Positions 52,431 to 61,231 of a stretch of DNA of 64,000 nucleotides are shown here, piece after piece. How positions within the stretch are numbered: position 1 is the stretch's first letter; every line of letters begins with the position of its first letter. Location: assembly GCF_008369105.1 (NCBI RefSeq), contig NZ_VINQ01000014.1, positions 56,968-120,967 of the forward strand, given 5' to 3'. A program made the translations under genes and the position numbers. Under the pieces are notes generated by a model. It saw nothing but the letters and a program-made list of their open reading frames with translations, was not told where the DNA came from and searched no databases. Source of the stretch: Aquicoccus porphyridii. GTDB taxonomy: Bacteria > Pseudomonadota > Alphaproteobacteria > Rhodobacterales > Rhodobacteraceae.

Positions 52431-54083
52431 ATGACCTTGCTCAAGACCCTGACAAAGGCTCCGGGTGCCGCGATCTTCATCGCCGCCCTGTCTCTGCCGT
52501 TGCCCGCCCTTGCGGACGATCGCCCCGAGATTACCGTGGCGGTGCAGGATATCGTCACCTCCGGCGCGCTGGATGTGATGCGCGAACGCTCGAACGTGGG
52601 CGCGCGCGTGTTCTTCTCAATCTTTGAATCGCTGATCGATTTCGAACGCCAGGAACTGGACCTGCCGCAAAAACCCATGCTGGCGACAGAGTGGCGGCAG
52701 GTTGACGACCTGACGGTGGAACTGACTCTGCGCGAGGGCGTCGTGTTCCACAACGGCGACACGCTGGATGCTGATGACGTAGTGTTTACCTTCTCGCCCG
52801 AGCGTTTCGGGATGCTGCCCGAGCAGATGGCCGCCCAGGAAGACGGCAAGCAGCTGTTCACCTCGAACGTGTCCGGCGTGCAGGGCAAAGTGCCTCCGCC
52901 CGAGGTCGCCGCGATCTACAAGCGTTCATGGCCGCTGCTGGAGCGCGTGGAAAAGGTCGATGACATGACCGTGCGCTTCGTCACCACGCAGCCAGACCCC
53001 ACGCTGATCGGTCGCATCTCGCGTTATGGCTCGGAAATCTATTCGCAGCAGGGCTATGCCGCCGCCGAAAGCTGGCTTGCGCACGCGCAAAAGCCCATCG
53101 GCACTGGCCCCTACAAGGTGGTGCGTTTCGAAGATGACACCATTCTGGAGCTTGAGGCCCATGACGAGTACTGGGGCGGCACGCCCCCGATCAAGAAGCT
53201 GACATTCCTGGTGGTGCCCGAGGTGGCCAGCCGCGTGAACGGTCTGCTGTCGGGTGAATATGACTTCATTACCGATGTGCCCCCGGATCAGATTGACCTG
53301 ATCGAACGCGAAGCCGGGTTTCATGTCGTTGGCGGCCCGATCACCAACCACCGCCTGATGGTGTTCGACAAGAACAACGGTGCCATGCAGGATCCGCTGG
53401 TGCGCCGCGCCATCACCCATGCCATCCCGCGCGAGGCGATCGTCGATGCCCTTTGGGGCGGCCGCACCCGCGTGCCTGCCGGTCTGCAGTGGGAATACTA
53501 TGGCGATATGTTCATCGACGGCTGGGAAGTGCCCGAGTACAACCCCGAACTGGCCAAGGACCTGCTGGCCGAGGCCGGGTATGATGGCGAGCCGATCCAG
53601 ATGCGCGTGCTGAACAACTACTACACCAACCAGGTCTCGACGGCGCAGATCAGTGCCGAAAGCCTGCGCCAGATCGGTCTGAACATCGACTTCCAGATGA
53701 AGGAAAACTGGCAGCAGATCACCGACCCCAGCGATGGCAAGCGCGCGATCCGCGACTGGTCGAACTCGGCCCCCTTCCCCGATCCGGTGGCCTCGATCGT
53801 GAACCAGCATTGCCAGAACGGCGGTCAGCAGCAGACCGGCGAATGGACCAATGAGGAGTTCAACGAGAACTGCCTGATCCTGGAACGCTCGATGGATCAG
53901 GACGCGCGCAAGGCTGCCTTTGCCCGGATGCTGGAGATCATCGAGCGCGAAGATCCCGGTTATACCGTGCTGCACCAGAACGCGATCTTCTACGGCAAAC
54001 GCCAGGATATCGAATGGGAATGGTCGGGCCTGCAGTCGATGGACTTCCGCACCGAGAATTTCCGCATCAAGGGTATGCAGTAA
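52431..54083 (+). CDS. ABC importer periplasmic binding protein, family 5
   Basis: A 550-residue secreted protein. Signal peptide with core APGAAIFIAALSLPLPALA, cleavage before DDRPE. Mature features: RVFFSIFESLIDFERQ, LREGVVFHNGDTLDADDVVF, KPIGTGPYKVVRFEDD, and LLSGEYDFITDVPPDQ. Cysteines at two places in the C-terminal part (NQHCQNGG, NENCLIL) could form a disulfide. The start was set at 52431 (TGAGGA upstream) because earlier methionines lie outside the signal peptide. It serves the permeases at 56208 and 57154. Confidence 0.9.
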   Translation: MTLLKTLTKAPGAAIFIAALSLPLPALADDRPEITVAVQDIVTSGALDVMRERSNVGARVFFSIFESLIDFERQELDLPQKPMLATEWRQVDDLTVELTLREGVVFHNGDTLDADDVVFTFSPERFGMLPEQMAAQEDGKQLFTSNVSGVQGKVPPPEVAAIYKRSWPLLERVEKVDDMTVRFVTTQPDPTLIGRISRYGSEIYSQQGYAAAESWLAHAQKPIGTGPYKVVRFEDDTILELEAHDEYWGGTPPIKKLTFLVVPEVASRVNGLLSGEYDFITDVPPDQIDLIEREAGFHVVGGPITNHRLMVFDKNNGAMQDPLVRRAITHAIPREAIVDALWGGRTRVPAGLQWEYYGDMFIDGWEVPEYNPELAKDLLAEAGYDGEPIQMRVLNNYYTNQVSTAQISAESLRQIGLNIDFQMKENWQQITDPSDGKRAIRDWSNSAPFPDPVASIVNQHCQNGGQQQTGEWTNEEFNENCLILERSMDQDARKAAFARMLEIIEREDPGYTVLHQNAIFYGKRQDIEWEWSGLQSMDFRTENFRIKGMQ

Positions 54084-54095
54084 CCGCCCCCAGCC

Positions 54096-54125
54096 GGTCC
54101 GGGCCGCCATCATGCGGTCCGGGCC
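54096..54125 (+). terminator. Hairpin with T-rich tail after the binding-protein gene
   Basis: GGTCCGGGCCGC and GCGGTCCGGGCC form a 12-bp stem with two G-T pairs around a CATCAT loop, 12 bases after the stop, followed by ATTTGCTTTTGATTT. The best intrinsic-terminator candidate of the five binding-protein hairpins in the window. Confidence 0.7.
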
Positions 54126-54160
54126 ATTTGCTTTTGATTTCCCCCCAAACGGAGCCACCC

Positions 54161-55189
54161 ATGACCACCCCCCTGATGCAGTTGCGCGGCTTGACCGTGG
54201 ATTTCGACACCGGCCCGCGCTTCGTGCGCGCGTTGCACGGGATCGACATGGAGATCCGCCGTGGCGAGACACTGGGCGTGGTGGGGGAATCCGGGTGCGG
54301 CAAGTCGATCACATGGCTGGCAGCCCTTGGCCTTCTGGGCGGCGCACGCGTTTCAGGGCAGGTGTTGTTTGACGGCGATGACCTGCTGGGGATGGGTCCG
54401 CGCGCCCTGTCAAAGGTGCGCGGCGGGCGCGTGGCGCTGATTTTTCAAGACCCTGCCAGCGCGTTGAACCCGGTGCAGCGCGTGGGCCGCCAGATCGGTG
54501 AAGCACTGGCGCTCCATCGCGGCCTGCGCGGGGATGCCGCCCGAACCGAGGCGCGCCGCCTGCTGGACCGTGTGGGCATGTCCAACGCAGCCCAGCGGCT
54601 GAATGAATACCCGCACGAGCTGTCGGGGGGCATGAACCAGCGGGTAATGATCGCCATGGCGCTGGCGGGCGAGCCTGACCTGCTGATCGCGGATGAGCCC
54701 ACAACCGCGTTGGATGCCACGATTCAGGCGCAGATCCTGGACCTGCTGGGCAATCTGCAACGTGAAACCGGCATGGCGCTGGCGCTGATCTCCCATGATC
54801 TGGGGGTGATCGCCGACATGGCCGACCGGGTGGCGGTGATGTACGCGGGACGGGTGATCGAAGAGGCCCCCGCTGCCGATCTGTTCGCTACGCCCGGCCA
54901 TCCATACACGCGCGGTTTGCTCGCTGCCCTGCCTGATCTGGACGGCCCGCGTGCGCGATTGGCCGCCATCCCAGGTTCAGTTCCTGCCCCCAACGGGCTG
55001 CCGCCCGGTTGCGCCTTTGCCCGGCGCTGCGCCCATGTTGACGGGGTGTGCGAGACAGCCCCGCCGACCCTGCGCGTCTTACCGGACGCACCCGCCCGGC
55101 ACGTTGCCTGTGCGCGCATGGATGCGCTGTGGTGTGGCCAAAATAGTGTCGCAGCCGCCCCACAGACACGCGAAAGGGCAAACGCATGA
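54161..55189 (+). CDS. ABC importer ATPase (DppD type)
   Basis: A 342-residue ATPase with Walker A GESGCGKS near residue 43, signature LSGGMNQRV, Walker [13 protein letters not shown] and ISHD. The C-terminus carries the cysteine-rich PPGCAFARRCAHVDGVC oligopeptide-transporter tail. The start has ACGGAG. This importer keeps two separate ATPase genes, unlike the fused ones in the two other dipeptide-type importers here. Overlaps the next gene (ATGA). Confidence 0.9.
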   Translation: MTTPLMQLRGLTVDFDTGPRFVRALHGIDMEIRRGETLGVVGESGCGKSITWLAALGLLGGARVSGQVLFDGDDLLGMGPRALSKVRGGRVALIFQDPASALNPVQRVGRQIGEALALHRGLRGDAARTEARRLLDRVGMSNAAQRLNEYPHELSGGMNQRVMIAMALAGEPDLLIADEPTTALDATIQAQILDLLGNLQRETGMALALISHDLGVIADMADRVAVMYAGRVIEEAPAADLFATPGHPYTRGLLAALPDLDGPRARLAAIPGSVPAPNGLPPGCAFARRCAHVDGVCETAPPTLRVLPDAPARHVACARMDALWCGQNSVAAAPQTRERANA

Positions 55190-56208
55190 GCGATGTTCTG
55201 CTCTCGGCCCGCGCGTTGGCGCGGCATTACCCGGTGCGCCTGCCCGGTGGTTTGCTGGGCCGTCCGGCCACGCTCAAGGCCGTGGACGGCGTCGATTTCG
55301 ATCTGGCGCGGGGCGAGGTTCTGGGGCTGGTTGGTGAATCCGGCTGCGGCAAATCCACCACCGCTAAACTGGTGCTGGGCCATGTGCCCCCGAGTTCGGG
55401 TGAGGTGCGGTTTGACGGAGCGCCAGTGCCCACCGACAGGCGCGCCGACTGGCGGCGGCTGCGGCGGCGCATGCAGATGATCTATCAGGATCCGCTGGGC
55501 GCGCTGGACCGCCGCTTGCCCATCGTTGCACAGATCGGCGAGCCCTTCGACATCCACTGCCCTGACATGCCCCGCCCCGAGCGGCGCGAGCGCGCAGCGG
55601 CACTGATGGCCTCAGTGGGGCTGCGCCCCGATCAGGCGGGCAGCTATCCGCACGAGTTGTCTGGCGGGCAGCGGCAGCGCGTGGTGATCGCTCGGGCACT
55701 GGCGCTAGACCCCGAATTGCTGGTTTGTGACGAGCCTGTGTCTGCGCTGGACGTGTCTATTCAGGCGCAGGTGCTGAACCTGATGTCGGATCTGCGCGAC
55801 CGCACCGGCTTTGCTGCGCTGTTCATCAGTCATGACTTGAAAGTGGTGCGCCAGATGGCCGACCGGGTGGTGGTGATGTACCTGGGCCGCATCGTCGAGG
55901 AGGGGCTGCCCGATCAGGTGTTTCACGCGCCACTGCACCCCTATACGCAGGCGCTGGTATCGGCCGCGCCCACCCCGCACCGCCGCGCGCGCAACCGCAT
56001 CGTTTTGCCTGGCGATCCGCCCAATCCTGTCGATGTGCCGTCCGGCTGTCCGTTTCACCCGCGCTGCCCCGCCGCTGTTGCCCGCTGCCGGTCCGAAGTG
56101 CCCAGCCTGGTTCGCGACGCAGGCCGCGCCGTCGCCTGCCATCTCGCCCAATCCGCCGGAGGTGATCTGTCTCCTGCCCCGCGTGCGCTCAAAGCAAAGG
56201 TCGCCTGA
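55186..56208 (+). CDS. ABC importer ATPase (DppF type)
   Basis: A 340-residue ATPase: Walker A GESGCGKS near residue 50, [25 protein letters not shown], and a C-terminal VPSGCPFHPRCP tail with further cysteines. Partner of the DppD-type protein in the same operon. Its stop overlaps the permease start by one base (TGATG). Confidence 0.9.
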   Translation: MSDVLLSARALARHYPVRLPGGLLGRPATLKAVDGVDFDLARGEVLGLVGESGCGKSTTAKLVLGHVPPSSGEVRFDGAPVPTDRRADWRRLRRRMQMIYQDPLGALDRRLPIVAQIGEPFDIHCPDMPRPERRERAAALMASVGLRPDQAGSYPHELSGGQRQRVVIARALALDPELLVCDEPVSALDVSIQAQVLNLMSDLRDRTGFAALFISHDLKVVRQMADRVVVMYLGRIVEEGLPDQVFHAPLHPYTQALVSAAPTPHRRARNRIVLPGDPPNPVDVPSGCPFHPRCPAAVARCRSEVPSLVRDAGRAVACHLAQSAGGDLSPAPRALKAKVA

Positions 56209-57143
56209 TGCTGCTCTATACCCTGTCCCGTCTGGCCCGTGCTTTAGTTACCGTGGTGCTGATCGTCACGCTGGCCTTCATCATTCTGCGGATGACCGGC
56301 GATCCGTCGATCATCATCCTTGGACCCGACGCGCCCGAGCAGGCCTACGAGGCGTTCCGCCGCAACTGGGGCCTTGATCAGCCACTGATCGTGCAGTATT
56401 TCAAGTATTTCGGTGCCATTGCCGAGGGTGATCTGGGCCGGTCGATGCGCGATGGCCGCCCCGCGTTGGATGTGGTGATGGACCGCGTGCCGATGACACT
56501 GGCACTTACCCTGCCCGCGCTGGTGTTCAACCTGATCCTGGGGCTGGGGGCCGGGGTGTTCGCCGCGCTGAACCGTAACACATGGATCGACCGCGCGATC
56601 ATGACCGTGTCGGTGGTGGGCTTTACCGTGCCCAGTTTCGTGATGGGGCTGGTGCTGGCGATGGTCTTTGCGGTGCAACTCAAATGGCTGCCCTCGGGCG
56701 GATCGGGCAGTTGGGCCCACGCCATATTGCCTGTGATCTCGATGGGCATGATCGGGGCGGCGGTGATCGCGCGCTTCACCCGCTCGGCCATGCTCGAGGT
56801 TCTGGGCCAGCCCTATATTCGCACGGCCAGCGCAAAGGGGCTGAGTTGGGGCGCGGTGGTGCTGCGCCACGCCCTGCCCAATGCTGCCATTCCGGTGCTG
56901 ACCATCATCGGTTTCATGGTCGGCTCGCTGGTGGCGGGGGCGGTTGTGATTGAGAGCATCTTTTCCTGGCCCGGTCTGGGCCGGTTGCTGGTAGGGGCGG
57001 TAGCCAATCGCGATCTGGCGGTGGTGCAGACCATCCTGATTCTGATCGGTTTCACCATGGTGTTTGCCAATCTGATGGTCGATCTGGCCTATGGCTGGGT
57101 CGATCCGCGCCTGCGCATCCGCACGCTGTCCACCGCGAAATAA
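56208..57143 (+). CDS. ABC importer permease (DppB type)
   Basis: A 311-residue permease. LLYTLSRLARALVTVVLIV opens the first membrane segment; RRNWGLDQPLIVQYFKYFG and the EAA loop ASAKGLSWGAVVLRHALPNA follow, and WVDPRLRIR lies near the end. In this operon the ATPase genes precede the permease genes, an order different from the two other dipeptide-type importers. Confidence 0.9.
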   Translation: MLLYTLSRLARALVTVVLIVTLAFIILRMTGDPSIIILGPDAPEQAYEAFRRNWGLDQPLIVQYFKYFGAIAEGDLGRSMRDGRPALDVVMDRVPMTLALTLPALVFNLILGLGAGVFAALNRNTWIDRAIMTVSVVGFTVPSFVMGLVLAMVFAVQLKWLPSGGSGSWAHAILPVISMGMIGAAVIARFTRSAMLEVLGQPYIRTASAKGLSWGAVVLRHALPNAAIPVLTIIGFMVGSLVAGAVVIESIFSWPGLGRLLVGAVANRDLAVVQTILILIGFTMVFANLMVDLAYGWVDPRLRIRTLSTAK

Positions 57144-57153
57144 GGAACCCGAC

Positions 57154-58053
57154 ATGACCATCACAACACCCGACCCCCGGCAAGGCTCGGCCTCGGTCTT
57201 TACCGCGAAATCGCGGGCGCGCGCGTTCTTCCAGAAATACCCGATACTGATCCTGCTGTCGATCTTCTGGATCGTTCTGATGCTGGCGGTGGCAGGTCTT
57301 GGCCACCTGGTCGCCCCGCGCGATTTCATGGCGATGAACCTGTCCGAGCGCCTGTCCGAACCCGTTGGTATGGGCGGAACATGGGCCTATCCACTGGGCA
57401 CAGATGAATTGGGCCGCGATGTGGTGTCGCGCCTCATTGCCTCGATCCGGATCAGCCTGACCATCGCCTTTCTGGCCACGCTGGTGTCCGCCACCATTGG
57501 TGTTGCGCTGGGGTTTCTGGCTGCTTTTCTGCGCGGGCGGGCCGAACAGACGATCCTGATGGTGATCGACGCGCAGGCAGCCATGCCCTTCATGATCATC
57601 GCGCTGGCCGTTCTGGCTTTCCTGGGTAATTCGCTGACGCTGTTCACCATCCTGCTGGGGTTTTATGGCTGGGAAAGGATTGCGCGGATCGCGCGCGGTC
57701 TGGCCATTGCCGCACAGGATCAGGGTTACGCCGCCGCGGTGCGTGATCTGGGGGCCTCACCCTCACGTATTTATGGCCTGCACATCCTGCCCAACATTGC
57801 CTCGACCCTTCTGGTGTCGATGACGCTGAATTTTCCCGAAGTAATCTTGCTGGAATCGGGTCTGTCCTTCCTCGGCCTGGGGGTGCAGCCTCCCGAAACC
57901 AGCCTGGGCGCAATGGTGGGATACGGGCGCGATTACATCCAGTCGGCCCCCTGGATCATGCTGGCTCCGGCGGCGGTGATTGTGGTGACCACACTGTGCG
58001 TATCGCTGCTGGGTGACTGGTTGCGCGATCTGTTCGATCCAACGCTACGGTAG
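57154..58053 (+). CDS. ABC importer permease (DppC type)
   Basis: A 299-residue permease. PLGTDELGRDVVSRLIASIR, the EAA loop AVRDLGASPSRIYGLHILPN and LSFLGLGVQPPETSLGAM are DppC features; the C-terminus is GDWLRDLFDPTLR. The start has TAAGGAAC. Its stop lies 37 bases before the left end of the IS6 element, so the accessory block ends here. Confidence 0.9.
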   Translation: MTITTPDPRQGSASVFTAKSRARAFFQKYPILILLSIFWIVLMLAVAGLGHLVAPRDFMAMNLSERLSEPVGMGGTWAYPLGTDELGRDVVSRLIASIRISLTIAFLATLVSATIGVALGFLAAFLRGRAEQTILMVIDAQAAMPFMIIALAVLAFLGNSLTLFTILLGFYGWERIARIARGLAIAAQDQGYAAAVRDLGASPSRIYGLHILPNIASTLLVSMTLNFPEVILLESGLSFLGLGVQPPETSLGAMVGYGRDYIQSAPWIMLAPAAVIVVTTLCVSLLGDWLRDLFDPTLR

Positions 58054-58090
58054 GTCTACGCCAAACTTGTTCCATAGTACTCCTACCCGT

Positions 58091-58899
58091 GGCATTGCCA
58101 ACTTGTTTAGCGTTGCTTGTACGAGCCCGAGCCGGTCCGATCAGGGGTCATTTCAACGGTGTAGTCTTTCCATAGTTTGAACGCATCGGTTCGAGCGTGG
58201 CAATAAGAAGATGCAGAGAGGCGATAACGACGGGGTCGGAAGACGATGTTGATCTGGTCATGGGCGGCAAGGAAACGCTGGGCCTGACTAGGTGATTTGA
58301 ACCGCCCCATGAGCTTTTCTCGTTTTCGGGTTGGTCGATGTGACCCTTCGATCCGATTGTTCAAGCCATTATGTGCGCGATGGTCGGCGCCGGGAGCCAA
58401 GTCACGAATTGGCTTGATGTAGTTGCGTAACTTATCCGTGACAATCACTTGGGGTTCGCCAAAACGATTGATCAACCGCTGCAGGAAGCGCCTGGCCGCC
58501 TTGGCGTTACGTTGCTTTTGCACAAAGATGTCGAGCACCGTCCCCATTTGCATCAACGGCACGCCAGAGTCAGTACTTTTCGCCACCCATTGATATGACA
58601 ACCTCATCGAGGTGCCATTTGTCTGCCGCTCCGGGACGATCGCGTTTGATACATGACGCGAAATGCCCGCCAAACCGGTTCACCCACTGCCGAACTGTCT
58701 CCCGGCCTACGATCCACTGCGCTCGGCGAGCAAGTCTTCTACATCCGCCGTGCTTAGCGAAAACCCGTGGTAGGCCCAAACGGCATAGGCAACAACGCCC
58801 CGGGGAAAACGAAAGCCTTTCAGACGCGGCATGTCCGATGGTATCTTCATGCTGAACTCTCTGGACTGAGGTCAGCGCGCAAACAAATTGGCAATGAGA
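58091..58899 (-). mobile_element. Decayed IS6-family insertion sequence, 809 bp
   Basis: Terminal inverted repeats are visible: ggcattgccaacttgtttag at 58091 and its near-complement, ending in ttggcaatgaga, at 58879-58899; they share CATTGCCAA-TTGTTT. The length fits IS6 elements (about 0.8 kb). It contains one leftward transposase gene with several disabling changes. No clear 8-bp target duplication was recognised on the two flanks. The same end sequence and start codons occur at 22590-22678. Confidence 0.75.
58107..58850 (-). pseudogene. IS6-family transposase, inactivated
   Basis: Reading leftward from an ATG at 58850: MKIPSDMPRLKGFRFPRG and FSLSTADVEDLLAERSG; a frame slip near 58725; then VGRETVRQWVNRFGGHFASC and DKWHLDEVVIS; a stop where tryptophan is expected (KYWLWRAV reads KY-stop); an extra G in the run near 58560; then VLDIFVQKQRNAKAARRFL, VTDKLRNY and NNRIEGSHRPTRKREKLMG. 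The DDE residues (D of HLDE, D of VTDK, E of RIEG) survive, but split over frames. So at least two frame changes and one nonsense change make it inactive unless another copy acts in trans. Confidence 0.85.
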
Positions 58900-59068
58900 C
58901 CTATTGGAATATCAGAACGCGTTCCCTGACAAGTCCCCTGAGAGGGTTTGCCTAAGACGGCCTCGGTCAAACAGAGATACACTGGTGTCGTTCTCTGCTT
59001 GGGCAACGAGAAACTGTCGTTTGTGAATGGGAATTTCGCATTGGCAATAAGTTCTTTATGGGCGCACC

Positions 59069-61231
59069 TTGAGTGGTGATCGCGGTCATAAATCCGGGCT
59101 GATTGCGGCCTGGATCGTTCTGCTCTTGATTGATGGTCTGGCTACTCTCGGGCTGATGCGGCTTGAATTCGGGCACGGACTGGACCGGCTTTTTCAAAGC
59201 GATACGGCTCGGTATCAAGATTACGCTGCCTTTGCCGAAGAGTTCGGTGAAACAATCGAATTGCTGATCCGGGTGGAGGGCGAAGACCTTGCCGCCCCCG
59301 AGAGTCTGGCCGCACTCGAAACCTTTCTGATCGAGCTGCAACTGGCGGGGGAGACGTGGACCGTCCTGTCTCCTCTTTCGATTCCAGTGCCCGATGACCA
59401 AGGCGCAGCGGTCACTCTGGACCGGCTGAGGGGTCCGACCGCGGGCGCTTGGGCCCGGGCGTTTGACACTCAACCTCTGCTGTCGCGTTTCCTGAGGGAG
59501 GACCGCAAAGCGGCTCTCGTCACTGTTCTAGGCGTTGCCGACACATCTGACCTCGATGTGATCCGGTCTCTCGCAACGCAACACCTGGCCGACGGCGAAC
59601 TTGATTTCGGTATCAGCGGCCTGCCAGTCATCCTGGACCGTTCTCGTGCGCTGCTGGTGCAGGATTTTTTGGTGCTGAACGGGGCAGGAGCAATCCTGGG
59701 CACCGCTGTCGCGGTGCTCGCGATGGGCAGTTTCTGGCTCGCTTTGATCACGCTTCTTTCCGCAGGAACCGCAGTGCTGTGGGCCATGGGTGTGATGGGA
59801 TGGATGGGGATCGAGATCAACGTGATTTCGATCGCGTTACCAGTTCTGGTGCTGGCGCTGGCGTTTTCGGACGCCGTTCATGTGGGCCTGGACCAGCGCG
59901 CGTTGACGAAGGATGGCATGGCCAGCCCGGTCTGGCCGGCTCTGCGGAGGATTGGCCCGGCAGCATTGCTGACGTCGCTGACGACCGCGATCGCCTTTGC
60001 ATCGCTCGGTGTGTCGGGGTCCGCGGTTCTGGCAGGGGTGGGGGCAGGGGGCGCCTTGGCGATGATCGTGGCGTGTTTTGGCGTGTTGGCGGCCAACGGC
60101 CTTGTAGGGGCCACCTTGCTGCGGGTTTTGACGCCGGATCGGATTTATCTGCCGCAACATAGAATGACATCGCGCCTGTTCGACTGGCAGATTCTTCCGA
60201 GGATAGGGCTGGCGGCCCCGCGTGCGGTTTCAATTGCCGCGATCGGCGTCGCGGCAATTGCAGCTTGCCTTTATCTGACGGCATCCCCGCGCTTTTCATT
60301 TGACGAAAACCTGCGGGAAAACGATCCCGCGCGCGCCGTTCTGGAACAGATCGAACGGGATTTCGGGGCTATGGCCGCGATACAAATACCTGTGGAGGCC
60401 GGATCGGGCGAACCAGTGGACATGGCGCGTTCCATTATCGCGGCGTTGCCACAACCGTTGGCGGAAAATGCTGTATCCTTGGCGGCGATGGCAGATGCAG
60501 CCGCCGCAGCGGGACTGTCTTTGGATGAGCTGATGAGGTCTATGGCCCCATGGGTTCAGAACGCTCTGATAGGTGGCGCCAACGGGCGGTTTCTGGTGTC
60601 GGTGCTTTTTGACGACACCGGAGCCAGGGACACCCGCGTGCTGAGCCGGGCCATCGAGCAGAGGCTGGACGAGGCGTTGCTGCCGGATCTGGCAGATCAG
60701 GTGGGACGCGTGACGGGCCCCTATGTGATGTCGGCCTTTGTCAGCGAAACGATGATCCGGGCCCTGAGTGTGAGCCTGCTGCTGTCCATTGCCGCCTCGG
60801 GCCTCATCATCGCGATCTGGCTTCGCAGTGCAAAGCTGGGTCTGCTGGCACTGGTGCCGAATGTGTTGCCCGTGGCGCTGGCGGGCGCGGGTATGGGCGT
60901 CAGCGGTCACGGGCTGTCCTTCGCGGCCGGGATTGCACTGACGCTCGCCTTCGGAATTTCCGTCGATGATACGATCCATGTCCTGAATCGCCTGCGGTTG
61001 GCCTCCAACGGCCTGCGACCGGCCTGTCTACATATCCGACCGGTGATGCAACAAGTGACACCGGCTCTTGTCATCACGACCCTGGTGCTCACGGCAGGAC
61101 TGAGCAGCACACTTGCCGCAACCCTGCCAACCGTAGTAGTTTTCGGTATGCTTGCAATTACTGTGCTTTTTCTCGCGTTAATTTCAGATCTGCTGATTTT
61201 ACCGGCTATGATCCAAAGGTTTCATCTGTGA
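59069..61231 (+). CDS. MMPL/RND-superfamily lipid exporter-like membrane protein
   Basis: A 720-residue protein with the duplicated RND plan: a first membrane segment (LIAAWIVLLLIDGLATLG), a periplasmic domain, about five segments, then a repeat (segment at about 380-405, loop, five segments). Each half has an acidic intramembrane motif: LAFSDAVHVGL and FGISVDDTIHVLNRL, likely proton relay sites. Size and topology match MMPL-type exporters of hydrophobic molecules such as HpnN or the xanthomonadin exporter. The start is a TTG (59069), the only option after the upstream stop at 59048 that leaves the first segment whole; the promoter may lie in the 169 bases after the IS6 end. It overlaps the next gene by 4 bases. 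Confidence 0.8.
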   Translation: MSGDRGHKSGLIAAWIVLLLIDGLATLGLMRLEFGHGLDRLFQSDTARYQDYAAFAEEFGETIELLIRVEGEDLAAPESLAALETFLIELQLAGETWTVLSPLSIPVPDDQGAAVTLDRLRGPTAGAWARAFDTQPLLSRFLREDRKAALVTVLGVADTSDLDVIRSLATQHLADGELDFGISGLPVILDRSRALLVQDFLVLNGAGAILGTAVAVLAMGSFWLALITLLSAGTAVLWAMGVMGWMGIEINVISIALPVLVLALAFSDAVHVGLDQRALTKDGMASPVWPALRRIGPAALLTSLTTAIAFASLGVSGSAVLAGVGAGGALAMIVACFGVLAANGLVGATLLRVLTPDRIYLPQHRMTSRLFDWQILPRIGLAAPRAVSIAAIGVAAIAACLYLTASPRFSFDENLRENDPARAVLEQIERDFGAMAAIQIPVEAGSGEPVDMARSIIAALPQPLAENAVSLAAMADAAAAAGLSLDELMRSMAPWVQNALIGGANGRFLVSVLFDDTGARDTRVLSRAIEQRLDEALLPDLADQVGRVTGPYVMSAFVSETMIRALSVSLLLSIAASGLIIAIWLRSAKLGLLALVPNVLPVALAGAGMGVSGHGLSFAAGIALTLAFGISVDDTIHVLNRLRLASNGLRPACLHIRPVMQQVTPALVITTLVLTAGLSSTLAATLPTVVVFGMLAITVLFLALISDLLILPAMIQRFHL

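Noticed and set aside
52926..54272. 448-codon minus-strand frame
   Set aside because: Antisense of the binding-protein gene at 52431; no recognisable protein features.
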